A stretch of DNA of 15,687 nucleotides from Spirochaetales bacterium (GTDB lineage: Bacteria; Spirochaetota; Spirochaetia; Sphaerochaetales; Sphaerochaetaceae), in NCBI GenBank assembly GCA_022784805.1, contig JALFYG010000174.1:1-15687 (forward strand). The letters run 5' to 3'. A program made the translations under genes and the position numbers. This document shows, piece after piece, positions 7,209 to 15,014 of the stretch. A model generated the notes under the pieces. It made no database searches and was not told the origin of the DNA. It saw only the letters and a program-made list of their open reading frames with translations. Within the stretch, counting starts at the first letter, position 1. Every line of letters begins with the position of its first letter.

Positions 7209-10200
7209 ATGGGAAAGCCTATTTTCAAACAACTACAAACACCCTTGTTTTTCCAAGATAGAGAAAAATTCACTAGAAAGTTTTATGATGTACTACTTCA
7301 GTACCATAACAACATAAATCGAAAATACGATGCAGACCTTAATAAAGACAATAATATTGATTTATTACAGCCAGAAGATATAACTGAGGTCATGTATTTA
7401 TATGGTATAGGAGGAATAGGAAAAAGTACTTTTCTGAAAGAGAGAATTGAAAATACGAATGAGTTTTGGAGAAGTTTAAATCAAATCGTTACTCAGACAG
7501 ATCCAAGCAAACCCTTACAGGTGCTGGAATATGCTTGCGTTAAATATGATTTTGCTTATTCTGAGGGCGGAATAATTATCAAAAGAGGATTAACACAAGC
7601 ATTAGTCAAAGGCCTATCCCGTAATCCATTTAATTATGTAATGTTAAGAACAAATCTTTGTCTCTTGAAAATTTCGTTGCTTCTAAACAAATCAGATTAT
7701 GAAATTGATAAAGATAATTCTTTTCAAGAAACATTAGAAAGCCTATGCCACAATAAAACTAATCTTATGAAAGATACTGCCAACACCATCATGTCCAAAG
7801 TATCCGATAGATTTGATAAGATTAAAAGTATTTTCAATGACGTCAAACAGATAGTTGAAAAAGTAGAAGATAATCGTTTTGTGGAATTCTGTAAAAAAAA
7901 TTATCTCGATGAAAGAATCGATGAGATAGATTCTACCGATAGCGTCGAGCTTCTGCATAGTATACTCCCTCTTTGTTTTGCAGATGACCTGCAAGACAAT
8001 AAAAAATACCGAACAAAATCCCCTTCTGTTGTCTTTTTGTTGGACACCTTCGAACAATTTCAGTCTAAAATTCACGGTGATTCATTCGGATTTCTGCTAG
8101 ATTTAATTTGGCATTCAAATACCGCAATCTGGATCATTTCAGGAAGAGATTGCATCAAGACGGAAAACATCTATTGGACAAAGCTTTTATTTAACCGCAT
8201 ATACCAACTGCAAGACTTAGAAAAAAAATATGTGTTTAACTACTTAAAGGATGCAGGAATATGTCTCGGAGATGGGTCACAAGAAGATAAAACCATTCTC
8301 GATTTTCTATATTCTTTAACAAAAGGAATGCCCCTCTATTTATCTCTATGCAAGGAGATATCGCGAAAAGCAGACGATAGCAATCGTAGAGACCCTAACT
8401 TCTATTGCAATGAAAGTACTAGCAAGGGTACACCTCACGAAGTGCTTGTAAAAAGATATATTGATGCTGAATTTCAAGAATTAGGTTATACCACTTACTT
8501 TTATGTGCTATGTTGTCTTAATTCATGGAATAAGTCTGTTATTAAAGGATTATCTTTTTTAAATGACGAAGGAAAAGAGGATCTCGTCTTTAAGACTGTT
8601 GAAGATTTTGAAAAAATCAGAAATATCGAAAACCGATCAGTGGTCGATTATATCGATGAAGAATACTTCAGAGTTCACCCTATCATTGCCAAGGCAACTC
8701 GTGATTATTTAATCCGTAATCAACATATTACTACAATTGTCCCAAATGATATTAGAAAATGTGAAATCGAATACCACAAGAAAGAATACCAAAAAAGCTT
8801 TAATACATACGATTTACAGGTTTTGGTCGAAATACTCCCAGAGGAAGATCTAAAAAAATTCATTAGCTTTGTAGTAGAAAAACATCTTCAAAATCTACTT
8901 GATGATAAATCATTTTTCGCTTTCGAAAAGCAATATGAAGTCTTGCCTAACACATGGAAGGATTTAGAAGGATTATACTTCAAAGGTGCTTTTTCTTTCT
9001 ATCTCAGAGATTATGAGACCGCCGTTTTACTTCTTTCAAAATACTTATATGGGGATTCATTTTCAAATCCTAGTTATGACGAAGAAAAAGCCAGGACATC
9101 AGAGAGATATCAAACGGCATCTTTCTTATTATTCTTTAGTCAAATTAAAACTCTTACTTATGAGGATGCAGCCTCAAACAACCCTCTTAATCTCTTTGCT
9201 AAGATCTACAAACTCAATTACTCAAATGAAGAAGAACTTTTTGCAGCCTTTATAAATCTAATACAAAAAAAAGTGTTTTTTCCTAAACTAGAAAATGCCA
9301 TAGTAAAAACAATGGGAGATCTCATAACAGCTTATCAAGCTCTGGCAAAAGAAGAAATAATGCACTCTATTTTTTCTCTAATTATTTCAGCCAATAATTT
9401 ACCCGGATTTCTTCATATAAAATGCCTACTTGCTCATCTGAAACTGTGTATTCAAAAAATATATTTACAACGAGGTAAAGCGTTGCTTCTTAAAGTTGTC
9501 GATTCCCTTCTTTCTTGTTCAACCGATGATCTAGATTCCTTTGAGCAATGCTTTGGGGTTGAAAACATGGAAACTCTTTTAGAAATAGCGTTTATGAACA
9601 ACTTGACAACACACAGAGAAAAAATAGTATTGATCGAAGAATGTCAAAGGGTTCTTCATTCTCTACCTTCGAATTCTGAACATGTTTTTCTTTTCCAATA
9701 TTTGTCTATAAAAGAAGCAACTTTACAAGTTATTAAGGATTATGAAGATAATTATTACAAAATAATTAATCCTACTGCTGATAACTATATTGCATTTCTT
9801 TATTTCAATAAGTCTTTAGAAGATCTTAAACAATTATATCTTTCTAAAAAAGAAATGCTAGGGATTAAACATCGAGAAACAGAGTTTTGCTTATTGGGAT
9901 TGGCTGAATTAATTCAGCATATAAAATTTCTTTCTCATTATGATGATATTTCCAAGTATATCGATTTTTTGATTCTGGAGTTTAAGGAATTAATAAAACT
10001 CCTTGAAAAAACAGCAAAAACCAGAACAAATAGTTATAGAATTCTTAATTTAAAACATAATTATGCCATGATTCTATATTATTCTAATGGATTTTCTTCT
10101 TTCGATGAAATACTTAATATTTATCGATCTATGGATTTATTACATTTACCAGAATCAATTGCTTCCTTTGGAAAAAGAATGCTATATAATTTTGGGAATT

Positions 10201-10706
10201 TTCTTTTTACCGAGTGGAATAGAAATGAAAGCGATTTTGATCGACCGGCATTGCTGAATGAAATTATCTCTATCTATTCTGCTTATCTTTCTGTACCTGT
10301 TTTCTACCCTTCTGAAAAAGATATAAGAGTTTATTCTAGATTGTTTTACTTTTATTCTCTCGATTTTTATTTAACAAATAAAATGAGTTCGCTAGAGAAT
10401 GGTTTAAAAACACTTATAGATTATTCTGAATTATGGGTTAAGTATTATGAAATCACACATAATGATTATAAAGAATATTTTTATTTCGCTCATGATATTA
10501 TGAATGACTTTCTTGTCAAAGCCTATTATTTCAAACTGATCTCTTATGATTCCTTTTATAAGTTGTCGAGTTTCTTATCAGATCGCCTTAACACCCTTTC
10601 TATAGGAAACTACTTTGGTGGATACGATAATAGATACATGTATGAAGATGATGAGAATGAAGATGATGAGTATGAAGATGATGAGAATGAAGATGTATTT
10701 TTTTAA
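7209..10706 (+). CDS. Large STAND-type P-loop NTPase with helical C-terminal region and acidic tail
   Basis: The 1165-residue product begins almost directly with a nucleotide-binding switch of the STAND (NB-ARC-like) class. Visible are an F-Q-D-R-E-K-F entry motif (15-21), a Walker A loop GIGGIGKST (66-74, Lys72), a Walker B strand VVFLLDTFEQF (274-284, Asp279), a sensor-like WIISGRD (308-314), the GMPLYL helix start (373-378) that corresponds to the GLPLA motif of STAND proteins, and an RVHPII element (488-493) in the position of the MHD motif of the winged-helix part. Residues 510-1140 are rich in paired helices with Leu, Tyr and Phe, suggesting a TPR-like superhelix that could sense a ligand or partner. 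The tail (1145-1165) is repetitive and acidic. No nuclease, TIR, protease or transmembrane effector is recognisable. The gene is strikingly AT-rich beside ligA and the purine genes, indicating transfer. STAND NTPases often act in phage defence, but a defence role here is only inferred. Confidence 0.85.
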   Translation: MGKPIFKQLQTPLFFQDREKFTRKFYDVLLQYHNNINRKYDADLNKDNNIDLLQPEDITEVMYLYGIGGIGKSTFLKERIENTNEFWRSLNQIVTQTDPSKPLQVLEYACVKYDFAYSEGGIIIKRGLTQALVKGLSRNPFNYVMLRTNLCLLKISLLLNKSDYEIDKDNSFQETLESLCHNKTNLMKDTANTIMSKVSDRFDKIKSIFNDVKQIVEKVEDNRFVEFCKKNYLDERIDEIDSTDSVELLHSILPLCFADDLQDNKKYRTKSPSVVFLLDTFEQFQSKIHGDSFGFLLDLIWHSNTAIWIISGRDCIKTENIYWTKLLFNRIYQLQDLEKKYVFNYLKDAGICLGDGSQEDKTILDFLYSLTKGMPLYLSLCKEISRKADDSNRRDPNFYCNESTSKGTPHEVLVKRYIDAEFQELGYTTYFYVLCCLNSWNKSVIKGLSFLNDEGKEDLVFKTVEDFEKIRNIENRSVVDYIDEEYFRVHPIIAKATRDYLIRNQHITTIVPNDIRKCEIEYHKKEYQKSFNTYDLQVLVEILPEEDLKKFISFVVEKHLQNLLDDKSFFAFEKQYEVLPNTWKDLEGLYFKGAFSFYLRDYETAVLLLSKYLYGDSFSNPSYDEEKARTSERYQTASFLLFFSQIKTLTYEDAASNNPLNLFAKIYKLNYSNEEELFAAFINLIQKKVFFPKLENAIVKTMGDLITAYQALAKEEIMHSIFSLIISANNLPGFLHIKCLLAHLKLCIQKIYLQRGKALLLKVVDSLLSCSTDDLDSFEQCFGVENMETLLEIAFMNNLTTHREKIVLIEECQRVLHSLPSNSEHVFLFQYLSIKEATLQVIKDYEDNYYKIINPTADNYIAFLYFNKSLEDLKQLYLSKKEMLGIKHRETEFCLLGLAELIQHIKFLSHYDDISKYIDFLILEFKELIKLLEKTAKTRTNSYRILNLKHNYAMILYYSNGFSSFDEILNIYRSMDLLHLPESIASFGKRMLYNFGNFLFTEWNRNESDFDRPALLNEIISIYSAYLSVPVFYPSEKDIRVYSRLFYFYSLDFYLTNKMSSLENGLKTLIDYSELWVKYYEITHNDYKEYFYFAHDIMNDFLVKAYYFKLISYDSFYKLSSFLSDRLNTLSIGNYFGGYDNRYMYEDDENEDDEYEDDENEDVFF
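10641..10695 (+). repeat. 15-bp tandem repeat inside the NTPase gene (3.7 copies)
   Basis: The unit (T/A)ATGAAGATGATGAG is repeated without gaps at 10641, 10656, 10671 and, truncated, 10686. The first base alternates T, A, T, A, so the encoded peptide alternates Tyr-Glu-Asp-Asp-Glu and Asn-Glu-Asp-Asp-Glu. The repeat is in frame (five codons per unit), so copy-number changes would lengthen or shorten the acidic tail without frameshift. Confidence 0.93.
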
Positions 10707-10742
10707 AAATCCTGGAGGAGTTTTTCGCTCCAAGCTCCTACT

Positions 10743-10770
10743 AATGCCGAATTACCCTCGGCATTTTCTT
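10743..10770 (+). terminator. Rho-independent terminator of the NTPase gene
   Basis: A perfect 8-bp stem, AATGCCGA (10743-10750) and TCGGCATT (10758-10765), with a 7-base loop is followed by TTCTT, 37 bp after the stop codon. This closes a single-gene transcription unit. A weaker TGGAG/CTCCA pairing lies just upstream of it. Confidence 0.8.
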
Positions 10771-11014
10771 ACTTCAACTCACTCATCTTGATACTCGGGT
10801 TTTTATAGGTTTTTATTTTATTCTAACTGATGAGATGTTCTGTTCAATTTATTTCGTAATTGTTATTTCTTTTCTTTCTTTTTTTGTGCAAATCAACATG
10901 TGTTAGATTCTGAGTAACCAAAGCAGCGACACTTGCAAGGGTGCCAGAAGCCATGCTTTGGAGATGTGTTAGATTCTGAATGTCAGAAGCCCCCTTTCGG
11001 GAGCTTCTGTGTTT
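10771..11014. other. Gene-free interval between the NTPase terminator and the permease gene
   Basis: This 244-bp stretch has no convincing coding frame. It is T-rich in its first half (runs of T at 10800-10885), then holds a pair of 16-bp direct repeats (10898 and 10964) and a GC-rich hairpin at 10984-11009. It could be the boundary of an inserted segment carrying the AT-rich NTPase gene, but no matching repeat was seen on the other side of that gene. Confidence 0.6.
10898..10979 (+). repeat. Pair of 16-bp direct repeats, 66-bp period
   Basis: ATGTGTTAGATTCTGA occurs identically at 10898-10913 and 10964-10979. Similarity goes further: after the first copy comes a 30-bp insert and then GTGCCAGAAGCC, and after the second copy almost directly comes ATGTCAGAAGCC. 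The second unit looks like a shortened version of the first. Two copies are too few for a CRISPR array, and the function is unknown. Confidence 0.85.
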
Positions 11015-11016
11015 TT
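10984..11016 (+). terminator. Strong hairpin with plus-strand T-tract at the 3' end of the permease gene
   Basis: CAGAAGC (10984-10990) pairs perfectly with GCTTCTG (11003-11009); after one C-A mismatch a further CCC/GGG pairs around a TTTC loop. The downstream TGTTTTTA makes it a rho-independent terminator for plus-strand transcription. On the minus strand it lies just beyond the permease stop but lacks a following T-run, so it may only stabilise that transcript's 3' end. Which plus-strand RNA it ends, beyond readthrough from the NTPase gene, is unclear. Confidence 0.6.
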
Positions 11017-12355
11017 ATGCTTCTGCTTTCTTATCGGGAATAATAAGTGACATTACCATTGCAACAACAAATACACCTGCAACTGGATTTCCTGCGAAGA
11101 TATCACCAACAATAGATGGGAAGTAAGCGAAGAAGCCGTCAACCTGTGTGACACAAATACCGACACAGAGAGATGTTGCAACAACAAGAGTTGTCTTCTC
11201 ATTCCACTGAACGGAATTTAGCATCGTAATACCACTTACAATAATAGTGCCAAACATAATTACAGTGCATCCTCCGAGAACACAAGAAGGAAGTGTTGAG
11301 AAGAATGCTCCGATTGGTGGGAAAAGACCAGAGATGATAAGGATGAGAGCACCAAACATGATAGCAAACCTATTAACTACCTTGGTCATGGCAACAAGCC
11401 CTACGTTCTGACTGAAGGATGTAATAGGAGAGCATCCGAAAACACCAGCAGAGATGGCAGACATAAAACCATCACAGCAAAGAGATTCTGAGACCTCTTT
11501 CTCTGTAATGTTTCTTCCAAGTCCTCCTTGGCAGATAGCACTTGTATCTCCTATTGTTTCTGCTGCCGAAACCAAGAAAACCAATGTTACTGACACAATT
11601 GCACCAAGTTCAAATTTAGGTGTGGTAACAAATAACCTAGGGAATGATAAGACACCGAGTTCCTTGACAGGCTGCATTATGGAAGAGAAATCGACCATGC
11701 CAAAGAAGATGGAGACGATATATCACACAACCAAGCCCATCAAGACATATAGATTTTTCATGAAACACTTAAAGAATGAATGGAAAAGAAGACATGAAAG
11801 CAGTGTTATTCCTCCTACGAGAAGGTTCTGCCAAGATCCCATCGGATATGCACTTGATGAAGCAAGTGTTGAGATACCGGTTGAAAGCAGTGAGAATCCA
11901 ATAGTAGTAACAACACATGCGGAAACGACTGGTGTTATAAATCGACGCCAATACTTGGCCGTTAAACCTAAAATACCTTCCACACATCCACCGACTATTA
12001 CTGCACCGATCATGATGCCGTAGTCCCTGGAAGCAAGAAGCATCATTGGAGAGAGGAATGTGAAGCTCAAACCCATGACGACAGGAAGTTTGGCTCCGAC
12101 TTTCCATATTGGATAGAGCTGGATCAATGTACCAAGACCTGCTATAAGCATCGCAGCCTGAATGATACGTGCTGTATCGGTTGCTGAGAAAGGCTGGCCA
12201 TCAATAAGGGCGACTCCTGATATCAAGATAATAGGTGTGACATCGGAAACAAACATGGCAAGTACATGCTGAATACCGAATGGTATAGCCTTGCCGATAG
12301 GGACTCTTCCGTCCAATGAGTAGATGTTAGATACATCTGCTGTTTTTGAATTCAT
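11015..12355 (-). pseudogene. NCS2 family xanthine/uracil permease interrupted by an in-frame TGA
   Basis: The reading frame encodes a nucleobase:cation symporter-2 (nucleobase-ascorbate) transporter of 446 positions, full family length. The start at 12355 is supported by GAGGAG upstream. The N-terminal part has GIQHVLAMFVSDVTPIIL and the C-terminal part the family signature QNVGLVAMTK, fitting [QEP]-N-x-G-x4-T-[RKG]; members import xanthine, urate or uracil with protons. A single TGA at 11723-11725 cuts the frame after GLVV; the next codon, in the same frame, continues YIVSIFFGMVDFS, where the family has Gly at the stop position, so GGA to TGA is the simplest explanation. There is no frameshift and no other damage. 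A possible restart at 11698 lacks a ribosome-binding site and would give half a transporter. Either the gene is freshly inactivated or the base is a sequencing error. It lies divergent to the xanthine dehydrogenase-type operon, consistent with purine uptake. Confidence 0.88.
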
Positions 12356-12576
12356 GTGATTCTCCTCTTTTTTTGCAACAAAACGCAACCTAATTTTTGT
12401 GATGATTTCTGCCACATCCGAGAGACTTTGGACCTATGTATTTATTTTTTATTCCTTTGGAAGACGGAATACTTCAGTCCTTCCACTTCTCTTGTTGAGG
12501 ACTCTTTGCCTATCTTCAAGATCTCTGGACCTTTCATTTCTTGCATGCAGTCAACAGTAAGTGTTATTGTATTTCT
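12356..12576. promoter_or_regulatory. Divergent control region between permease and xanthine dehydrogenase-type operon
   Basis: This 221-bp interval must hold promoters for both directions. On the plus strand TTGCAT (12541-12546) and TATTGT (12565-12570) are spaced 18 bp and would start transcription near 12577. Two related sequences, AGAGACTTTGGACCT (12421-12435) and AGATCTCTGGACCT (12519-12532), lie in the same orientation and could be operator sites. A GAGGAG ribosome-binding site for the permease sits at about 12362-12367. I see no purine-riboswitch core. All calls here except the ribosome-binding site are tentative. Confidence 0.35.
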
Positions 12577-14535
12577 ATGGCTGACCGTAAATCTTTCTCA
12601 AGATACACCATGAGATGTGGCATGATCCTCCGTTCTACAGAAGCAGGAAAAAAGCTGGACGGATTTGATATGCCGGAATTTGATTCCAGATTCTTCACTT
12701 TGACAGCAGCTAACATTCCTGGTGTTAATGAAATAAACATAATGGGCACTAAGATGCCTCTTTTGGCATCTGATTACATTGCATATAAAGGACAGCCTTT
12801 ATTAGTGCTCTTCGGCCCTGATTATGAAACTACAGAGCTTGCTCTGGAGAAAATAAAAGTCATCACTTCCGCTTTGGATTTTAAAGAGGATGACTCTGAT
12901 TTCCCTGATCCTCTCTTCTTTTCATGGGGTCTTGATGATAACGGAGAAGGTGACGAAGAAAGACAGCAGATGAAGAAAGTCGAATCCAGCTTTGAAATGG
13001 AGGATGGAGATGTGGAGACATTCAACAGATATCCTATCCTCAGCTGGCAGGATTCAAATGGAACAATGCATGTTGAGTGTCCTTCACAGTGGCAGACATT
13101 GGTAAGGGACACAGTAGCCGCTGCCCTCAGCCGTTCGCCGGAGACCATTACTCTTCATCCAGATAGATATTCAGCAAAATATGACGAGTATCTCATCGGC
13201 CCCGCAATGTATGCTTCCTTTACTTCCATTGCCACTTCCGTCACAGGAATGCCATGTGAAATGAGGGAATCTGGGGTTGCTTCACGCCCAAACATCTCAT
13301 TTCACACTGTCTCTTGGATCGACAAGAACAACAAACCTCGTCATGAAGAGACAACAGTTGTCATTGACCAAGGTTATTGGGCAATCATGGGAAAGGAATT
13401 GCAGCGCCAGATCATGGTGAATATTCTTCCTAAATATTCCCTTGAATCATTCAAAGCCACGATCAGAACACAGAAGAGTCAGAAGAAGCCAAGTATGTTT
13501 TGTGGCTCTATGGCTCATGCAGCGGCCATGTCTTCCAGAGGAATACACACATCCCGTCTTGCAGCCAAGCTGGATCTTACCCCTTCCTCTTTCATCGTCG
13601 ACACAAATAAGGATGCAACCAGATTCACTGACTGGGCTCCTAGACACGATTTGACTGACCTAGAAGAGAAAGTAAGAAAGATCACAGTTTCTTCAGATTT
13701 CGATAGAAAATGGTCATCTTCTTCTCTTCACTCAGGGCAGTTTGGTCTTCAAGGCTATCTCTATGGCATCGGCCTCTCTTCCGGTTTGGCCACAGCTGGT
13801 TTCTCAACCACAACAGCAAAAGAGAACCAGTTCATGTCACAGCTTTCATATACCACAAAAAAGAATGTGACAATCTCAGGTTTCTTCCCTCAGACTCTCA
13901 CTGGTGACAGAAACCTCAAGGAAACAATAGGTAAGACATTCTCCAGTTCTGACCAGAATGAACTGGTACTCTTTATGGAGGGAACACAGAAGGCTCCTGA
14001 CTGTGGCCCTGATATTCTCTCTTCATATTCATCCATATTCCTTACACAGATGATGAAAGCCACCATGAAGTTATCACAACTGGCAAGGAAGGATGAGGCG
14101 GAACTACCTATATCTCTTCGTTTCAACTCCCAGAATCTTGCACTCCCCTGCGAGTTTGAGTATTCAGGGTTTGGAACAGCAGTTGTCGAAGTGGTAGTTC
14201 CAAAGACATCCTTGATTCCTGAAGTAAAGAATGTCTGGATTGATGCAGCCCTTGCCCTGCCATATGTGAAAGGCACAAAAGACAAGATAAAGAGCACGGC
14301 ACTCATTGCATTTGAGAGCCTTGGAGTGAAAATAGCAGATAACTTCAGTATTTCCGTAAGCTACTCTTCCGAGAGAAAAGACATCGGTACATACTCATCT
14401 TTGGAGAATCTGGTAAGATCCTTGGTTATATCTGCCCTGTCTTCAGCCATCTGGCAGGCCACAGGTCAGAGAAGCGGAGTCAAAATACCTTTGGATGACA
14501 AAGAGATTGAGAAATACTTGGGAGGTGAAGAGTAA
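12577..14535 (+). CDS. Xanthine dehydrogenase-family large (molybdopterin-type) subunit, divergent
   Basis: The 652-residue product follows the plan of the molybdopterin-binding subunit of xanthine dehydrogenase/aldehyde oxidase enzymes: an N-terminal segment with M-I-L-R-S, A-A-N-I-P-G-V-N and P-L-L-A-S-D-Y-I-A-Y-K-G-Q-P (canonical small a/b-hammerhead domain), then the large domain. It is shorter than the usual 750 or so residues. Several cofactor motifs are altered: the Gly-rich GGGFGGK region reads IGPAMYASF (about 207-215) and the FRGFG region reads FCGSM (308-312). A Glu in S-L-E-N-L-V (Glu610) aligns by eye with the catalytic Glu of the usual GEPP motif. Purine hydroxylation is therefore inferred from gene context more than from its active site. 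The ATG at 12577 is chosen because homology begins soon after; no ribosome-binding site precedes it, and a TTG at 12541 extends the frame. Its TAA overlaps the next ATG. Confidence 0.8.
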   Translation: MADRKSFSRYTMRCGMILRSTEAGKKLDGFDMPEFDSRFFTLTAANIPGVNEINIMGTKMPLLASDYIAYKGQPLLVLFGPDYETTELALEKIKVITSALDFKEDDSDFPDPLFFSWGLDDNGEGDEERQQMKKVESSFEMEDGDVETFNRYPILSWQDSNGTMHVECPSQWQTLVRDTVAAALSRSPETITLHPDRYSAKYDEYLIGPAMYASFTSIATSVTGMPCEMRESGVASRPNISFHTVSWIDKNNKPRHEETTVVIDQGYWAIMGKELQRQIMVNILPKYSLESFKATIRTQKSQKKPSMFCGSMAHAAAMSSRGIHTSRLAAKLDLTPSSFIVDTNKDATRFTDWAPRHDLTDLEEKVRKITVSSDFDRKWSSSSLHSGQFGLQGYLYGIGLSSGLATAGFSTTTAKENQFMSQLSYTTKKNVTISGFFPQTLTGDRNLKETIGKTFSSSDQNELVLFMEGTQKAPDCGPDILSSYSSIFLTQMMKATMKLSQLARKDEAELPISLRFNSQNLALPCEFEYSGFGTAVVEVVVPKTSLIPEVKNVWIDAALALPYVKGTKDKIKSTALIAFESLGVKIADNFSISVSYSSERKDIGTYSSLENLVRSLVISALSSAIWQATGQRSGVKIPLDDKEIEKYLGGEE

Positions 14536-15014
14536 TGAAAATAGATTGTACCATTGACGGTAAGACTCTTACCCTCTCCCTTAACTCCAATAAGCCTCTG
14601 TCTTTGATTCTCCAGGAGAATCTGGACAACCAGAGCAACACAGCCCACTGCAAGGGAAGAATGTGTGGTCTTTGCGCTGTCCTTATAGACGGAAAGGCAG
14701 AATTATCATGCATGGTCCCTGCTTTTGAACTGAAGGGGAAAAACATCATAACCTTCGATCAGTTTCAAAAGACAAGGAACATGAAAGACATAACCAAAGC
14801 ATATGAAATGGCAGGGGTGGAGCCATGCAAAGACTGCTATGCTTCACGCTCCCTTATATTTGAGTCACTTATTTCATCAGAAGAAACCACCCCGGATGAA
14901 ATAAAGAGGACAATGAGCGTCGTGAAATGCAACTGCATGGAAAACAGCGATGAAGTGAATGTCGTGACAAAGGCTTTGGACATAAGGAGGAAGAGAAATG
15001 TACGAAGGTCTTAA
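14535..15014 (+). CDS. Xanthine dehydrogenase-family small subunit with two [2Fe-2S] clusters
   Basis: The 159-residue product carries electrons between the large subunit and the FAD subunit. The N-terminal ferredoxin-like domain has Cys39, Cys44, Cys47 and Cys59 in the spacing C-x4-C-x2-C-x11-C, as in the family. The C-terminal helical domain has Cys98 and Cys101 (C-x2-C) and Cys132 and Cys134 (C-x-C). All eight ligands are thus kept, although the flanking residues differ: the usual QCGFCTPG reads PCKDCYAS and CRCTGY reads CNCMEN. The ATG overlaps the TAA of the upstream gene by one base (TAATG), with GGAGGTG at 14521-14527 as ribosome-binding site. The end overlaps the next gene by 17 bp, so translation is coupled. 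The C-terminus is basic (RRKRNVRRS). Confidence 0.88.
   Translation: MKIDCTIDGKTLTLSLNSNKPLSLILQENLDNQSNTAHCKGRMCGLCAVLIDGKAELSCMVPAFELKGKNIITFDQFQKTRNMKDITKAYEMAGVEPCKDCYASRSLIFESLISSEETTPDEIKRTMSVVKCNCMENSDEVNVVTKALDIRRKRNVRRS

Noticed and set aside
10898..10979. CRISPR array
   Set aside because: Only two repeat copies, a 16-bp repeat, and no cas genes.
11015..11698. The C-terminal half of the permease as a separate gene starting at 11698
   Set aside because: It continues the same frame after one TGA, has no ribosome-binding site, and would be half of a single-domain transporter.
11723..11725. TGA read as selenocysteine or as glycine (genetic code 25)
   Set aside because: No reason for a selenocysteine in this transporter helix, and TGA serves as a normal stop for the gene ending at 835, where it overlaps the next start region.
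11454..12023. A 189-codon plus-strand open frame
   Set aside because: It lies antisense to the permease, whose protein matches a known family; the plus-strand product has no recognisable motif and no ribosome-binding site.
12356..12576. Purine riboswitch upstream of the permease or the dehydrogenase-type operon
   Set aside because: No conserved aptamer core or terminator/antiterminator pairing is visible on either strand.
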